The notes under the pieces were generated by a model. The model searched no databases. It had not been told where the DNA came from and was given only the letters and a program-made list of their open reading frames with translations. A stretch of 64,000 nt of DNA from Bacteroidota bacterium (lineage in GTDB: Bacteria > Bacteroidota > Bacteroidia > B-17B0 > Aurantibacillaceae), in the NCBI GenBank assembly GCA_018267655.1, contig JAFDYB010000023.1, positions 1-64,000 of the forward strand. The letters are read 5' to 3'. How positions within the stretch are numbered: the stretch's first letter is position 1; the number at the start of each line of letters is the position of its first letter. This document shows positions 62,605 to 64,000 of this stretch, piece after piece. A program made the position numbers and the translations under genes.

Positions 62605-63063
62605 ATGAGAAAACTATTTATTTGGATAGGCGTATTTGCAATCAGTTCAATTTTTTCACAAACAAAAGAAGAATCAAGGCAATTTTTCAACAAATCTAAT
62701 CCTGTAATTTATACGGCACAAAAATCTATTTTACGAGAAGGATCAGGCAGGTTTGACAATTTGTACTTAGATATTTTAAAACATCAGTTAAAAGCTAAAG
62801 AATTATTTGACGCAGGAAATTACGCTGAATCTCTACTGTATAGTAATCAAGCCCGTAAGCTAAGCTTTGATGTGTTTTCTAAAACTAGCACTCAAAATGT
62901 TGATTTTTACAAAAACTCATTTGAAGAAAATGAATTATTAAAAAAAACTAATTCAAATATTCAATTTAACCTTAATTTAAATAGCTCTAACACATCTGAG
63001 TTATCAAAATTAGACGTAAAAAATCCCTCATCTACTTACAAACTAATTCCTAATATTCAATAA
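62605..63063 (+). CDS. Exported protein of unknown function
   Basis: A 152-residue protein with a signal peptide (about 1-19, ending IFSQ). A helical region with a TPR-like look follows (LDILKHQLKAKELFDAGNYAESLLYSNQARKLSFDVF, about 55-90), then an Asn/Ser-rich tail. It lies six bases before the large exported gene at 63070, so the two are probably an operon. Confidence 0.65.
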   Translation: MRKLFIWIGVFAISSIFSQTKEESRQFFNKSNPVIYTAQKSILREGSGRFDNLYLDILKHQLKAKELFDAGNYAESLLYSNQARKLSFDVFSKTSTQNVDFYKNSFEENELLKKTNSNIQFNLNLNSSNTSELSKLDVKNPSSTYKLIPNIQ

Positions 63064-63069
63064 AAAAAG

Positions 63070-64000
63070 ATGAAAAAACTACTAGCTACGCTATTAATAA
63101 TTGGGTTTATTTTCTTAAAACAAAGTAATGTCTATGCGCAATTTTGCCCTAGCATTAATGCTCAATATGGTACAGGTCCATCAACAACTATTTGCCAAGG
63201 CAATTGCGCTGCTTTAACTGCATCAATTAATGCAGTTAATTTAACTACATCGTATAATGTTTCTTCTATTCCGTTTTCTCCACCCTACCCAATAACAGGT
63301 GCAGGAACCGGTGTTTCTGTTGGAACTGATGATGTTTGGAGTCCGGTAATCAACTTACCTTTCCCCTTTTGTTTTTATGGCAACACCTACAATAGTTGTT
63401 TAGTTGGTTCAAACGGTGTCATAACTTTTAATACAGGTAGCGCAAGTGGATATTGCCCTTGGTCATTCACTGCTTCAAATCCTAGCGCTAGCTTGCCTAC
63501 AAATGCTATTTTTGGAATTTACCAAGATATTGACCCGGCTGTTTGTGGAAATGTAAAGTGGGCTTTAGTCGGAACTGCTCCATGCCGCATGTTGGTTGTA
63601 AATTTTAATGCGGTATGCTATTTTAGTTGCACGTCTTTAATGACTTCGCATCAAATGGTGTTGTATGAAACAACCAATGTAATAGAAGTGCATGTTCAAA
63701 ATCGCCCTGTATGTTCAGGATGGAATGGTGGTAATGGTATTATAGGTATTCAAAACAATGCTGGCACTGTTGGAACTACTGCACCAGGGCGAAATACCTC
63801 ACCCTCAGGCTGGGCAATAACAACTCCTGAAGCTTGGCGTTTTACACCAAGTGGAGTTAGCACATCAACAGTAACATGGTACGGGCCAGGAAATGCTGTA
63901 GTAGGAACTGGTTCTAACGTTTCGGTTTGTCCTTCAGCAACATCAAATTATACCGCTGTAATGAATATTTCGGCATGTACCGGTGTAACTTCATCTTATT
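63070..64000 (+). CDS. Large exported Bacteroidota surface protein, partial
   Basis: The open frame runs off the window; 310 residues are visible. It has a signal peptide (about 1-24, ending VYAQ). A Cys-rich adhesin-like domain follows (residues 25-310) with Ser/Thr/Gly-rich beta segments (FPFCFYGNTYNSCLVGSNGVITFNT, YQDIDPAVCGNVKW, HQMVLYETTNVIEVHVQNRP), a pattern common in large gliding- or adhesion-related proteins. A T9SS sorting tail would be expected beyond the window. Confidence 0.75.
   Translation, partial: MKKLLATLLIIGFIFLKQSNVYAQFCPSINAQYGTGPSTTICQGNCAALTASINAVNLTTSYNVSSIPFSPPYPITGAGTGVSVGTDDVWSPVINLPFPFCFYGNTYNSCLVGSNGVITFNTGSASGYCPWSFTASNPSASLPTNAIFGIYQDIDPAVCGNVKWALVGTAPCRMLVVNFNAVCYFSCTSLMTSHQMVLYETTNVIEVHVQNRPVCSGWNGGNGIIGIQNNAGTVGTTAPGRNTSPSGWAITTPEAWRFTPSGVSTSTVTWYGPGNAVVGTGSNVSVCPSATSNYTAVMNISACTGVTSSY

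Overview
The window is AT-rich, densely coded DNA of a free-living Bacteroidota, probably Flavobacteriales- or Sphingobacteriales-like. The evidence is type IX secretion sorting tails (at 3778 and 49822), promoters of the Bacteroidota type (TAnnTTTG at -7, with TTG near -33 where visible), SusC/BtuB-type and DUF4465 proteins, a Bacteroidota-type ClpP, DUF3098, and frequent TTG/GTG starts. No tRNA, rRNA or CRISPR array was seen. The species cannot be named from the sequence alone.

Bases 1 to about 35,300 look like an integrated mobile or accessory element whose left end lies outside the window. It starts with a small leftward operon of unrecognised element-type proteins, including a CxxC/CxxxC zinc-finger protein. 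Next comes an iteron-like array of about eight TTGACGGATAA-type repeats with a mostly 20-22 bp period (2259-2418). On the right it ends in a tyrosine recombinase (33975-35066). Upstream of that gene, the same 11-mer recurs inside a compact double-dyad site (35260-35293).

The element's cargo is a nine-gene rightward operon (5063-31282). It encodes a predicted outer-membrane barrel, an exported Fn3-like protein, a Skp/OmpH-like chaperone, a lipoprotein, a 1,887-residue SpvB/TcB-like protein, a small exported protein, a PKD/YD-repeat protein, a LolA-like periplasmic protein, and a 4,239-residue RHS/YD-repeat protein. That last protein carries an embedded Ycf48/BNR-like propeller and ends in a probable zincin toxin. 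A probable exported immunity gene overlaps its stop codon.

The most notable feature is at 30357-33901. A second, headless RHS tip with an L,D-transpeptidase/DUF5675-like motif, followed by its own exported putative immunity gene, lies in the opposite orientation. It shares a perfect 64-bp inverted repeat with the big RHS gene at the YPFGS core motif, in the same reading frame. Inversion across these repeats would swap toxin plus immunity in one step and reversibly. A tyrosine recombinase gene sits next to the segment, and terminators keep the stored cassette silent. This is the candidate undescribed system: an invertible RHS toxin-tip switch.

From 35.5 kb onward the content is ordinary chromosome. 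It includes a TlpA/SCO thiol pair, a ClC channel, two outer-membrane proteins, DUF3098, and GDP-L-fucose synthesis (gmd-fcl). A leftward seven-gene nitrosative-stress/iron-sulfur-repair operon (47472-42454) runs from ric/ScdA to an Rrf2 regulator, with a 24-bp palindrome at its promoter. A rightward B12-uptake operon follows under a cobalamin riboswitch (btuB, a DUF4465 protein, a BtuG-like propeller lipoprotein, and possibly a glycosyltransferase). The rest comprises ClpP, a class IV aminotransferase, a ribD operon, ClpB, a UMF1-type transporter and the start of a large exported protein cut by the window end.
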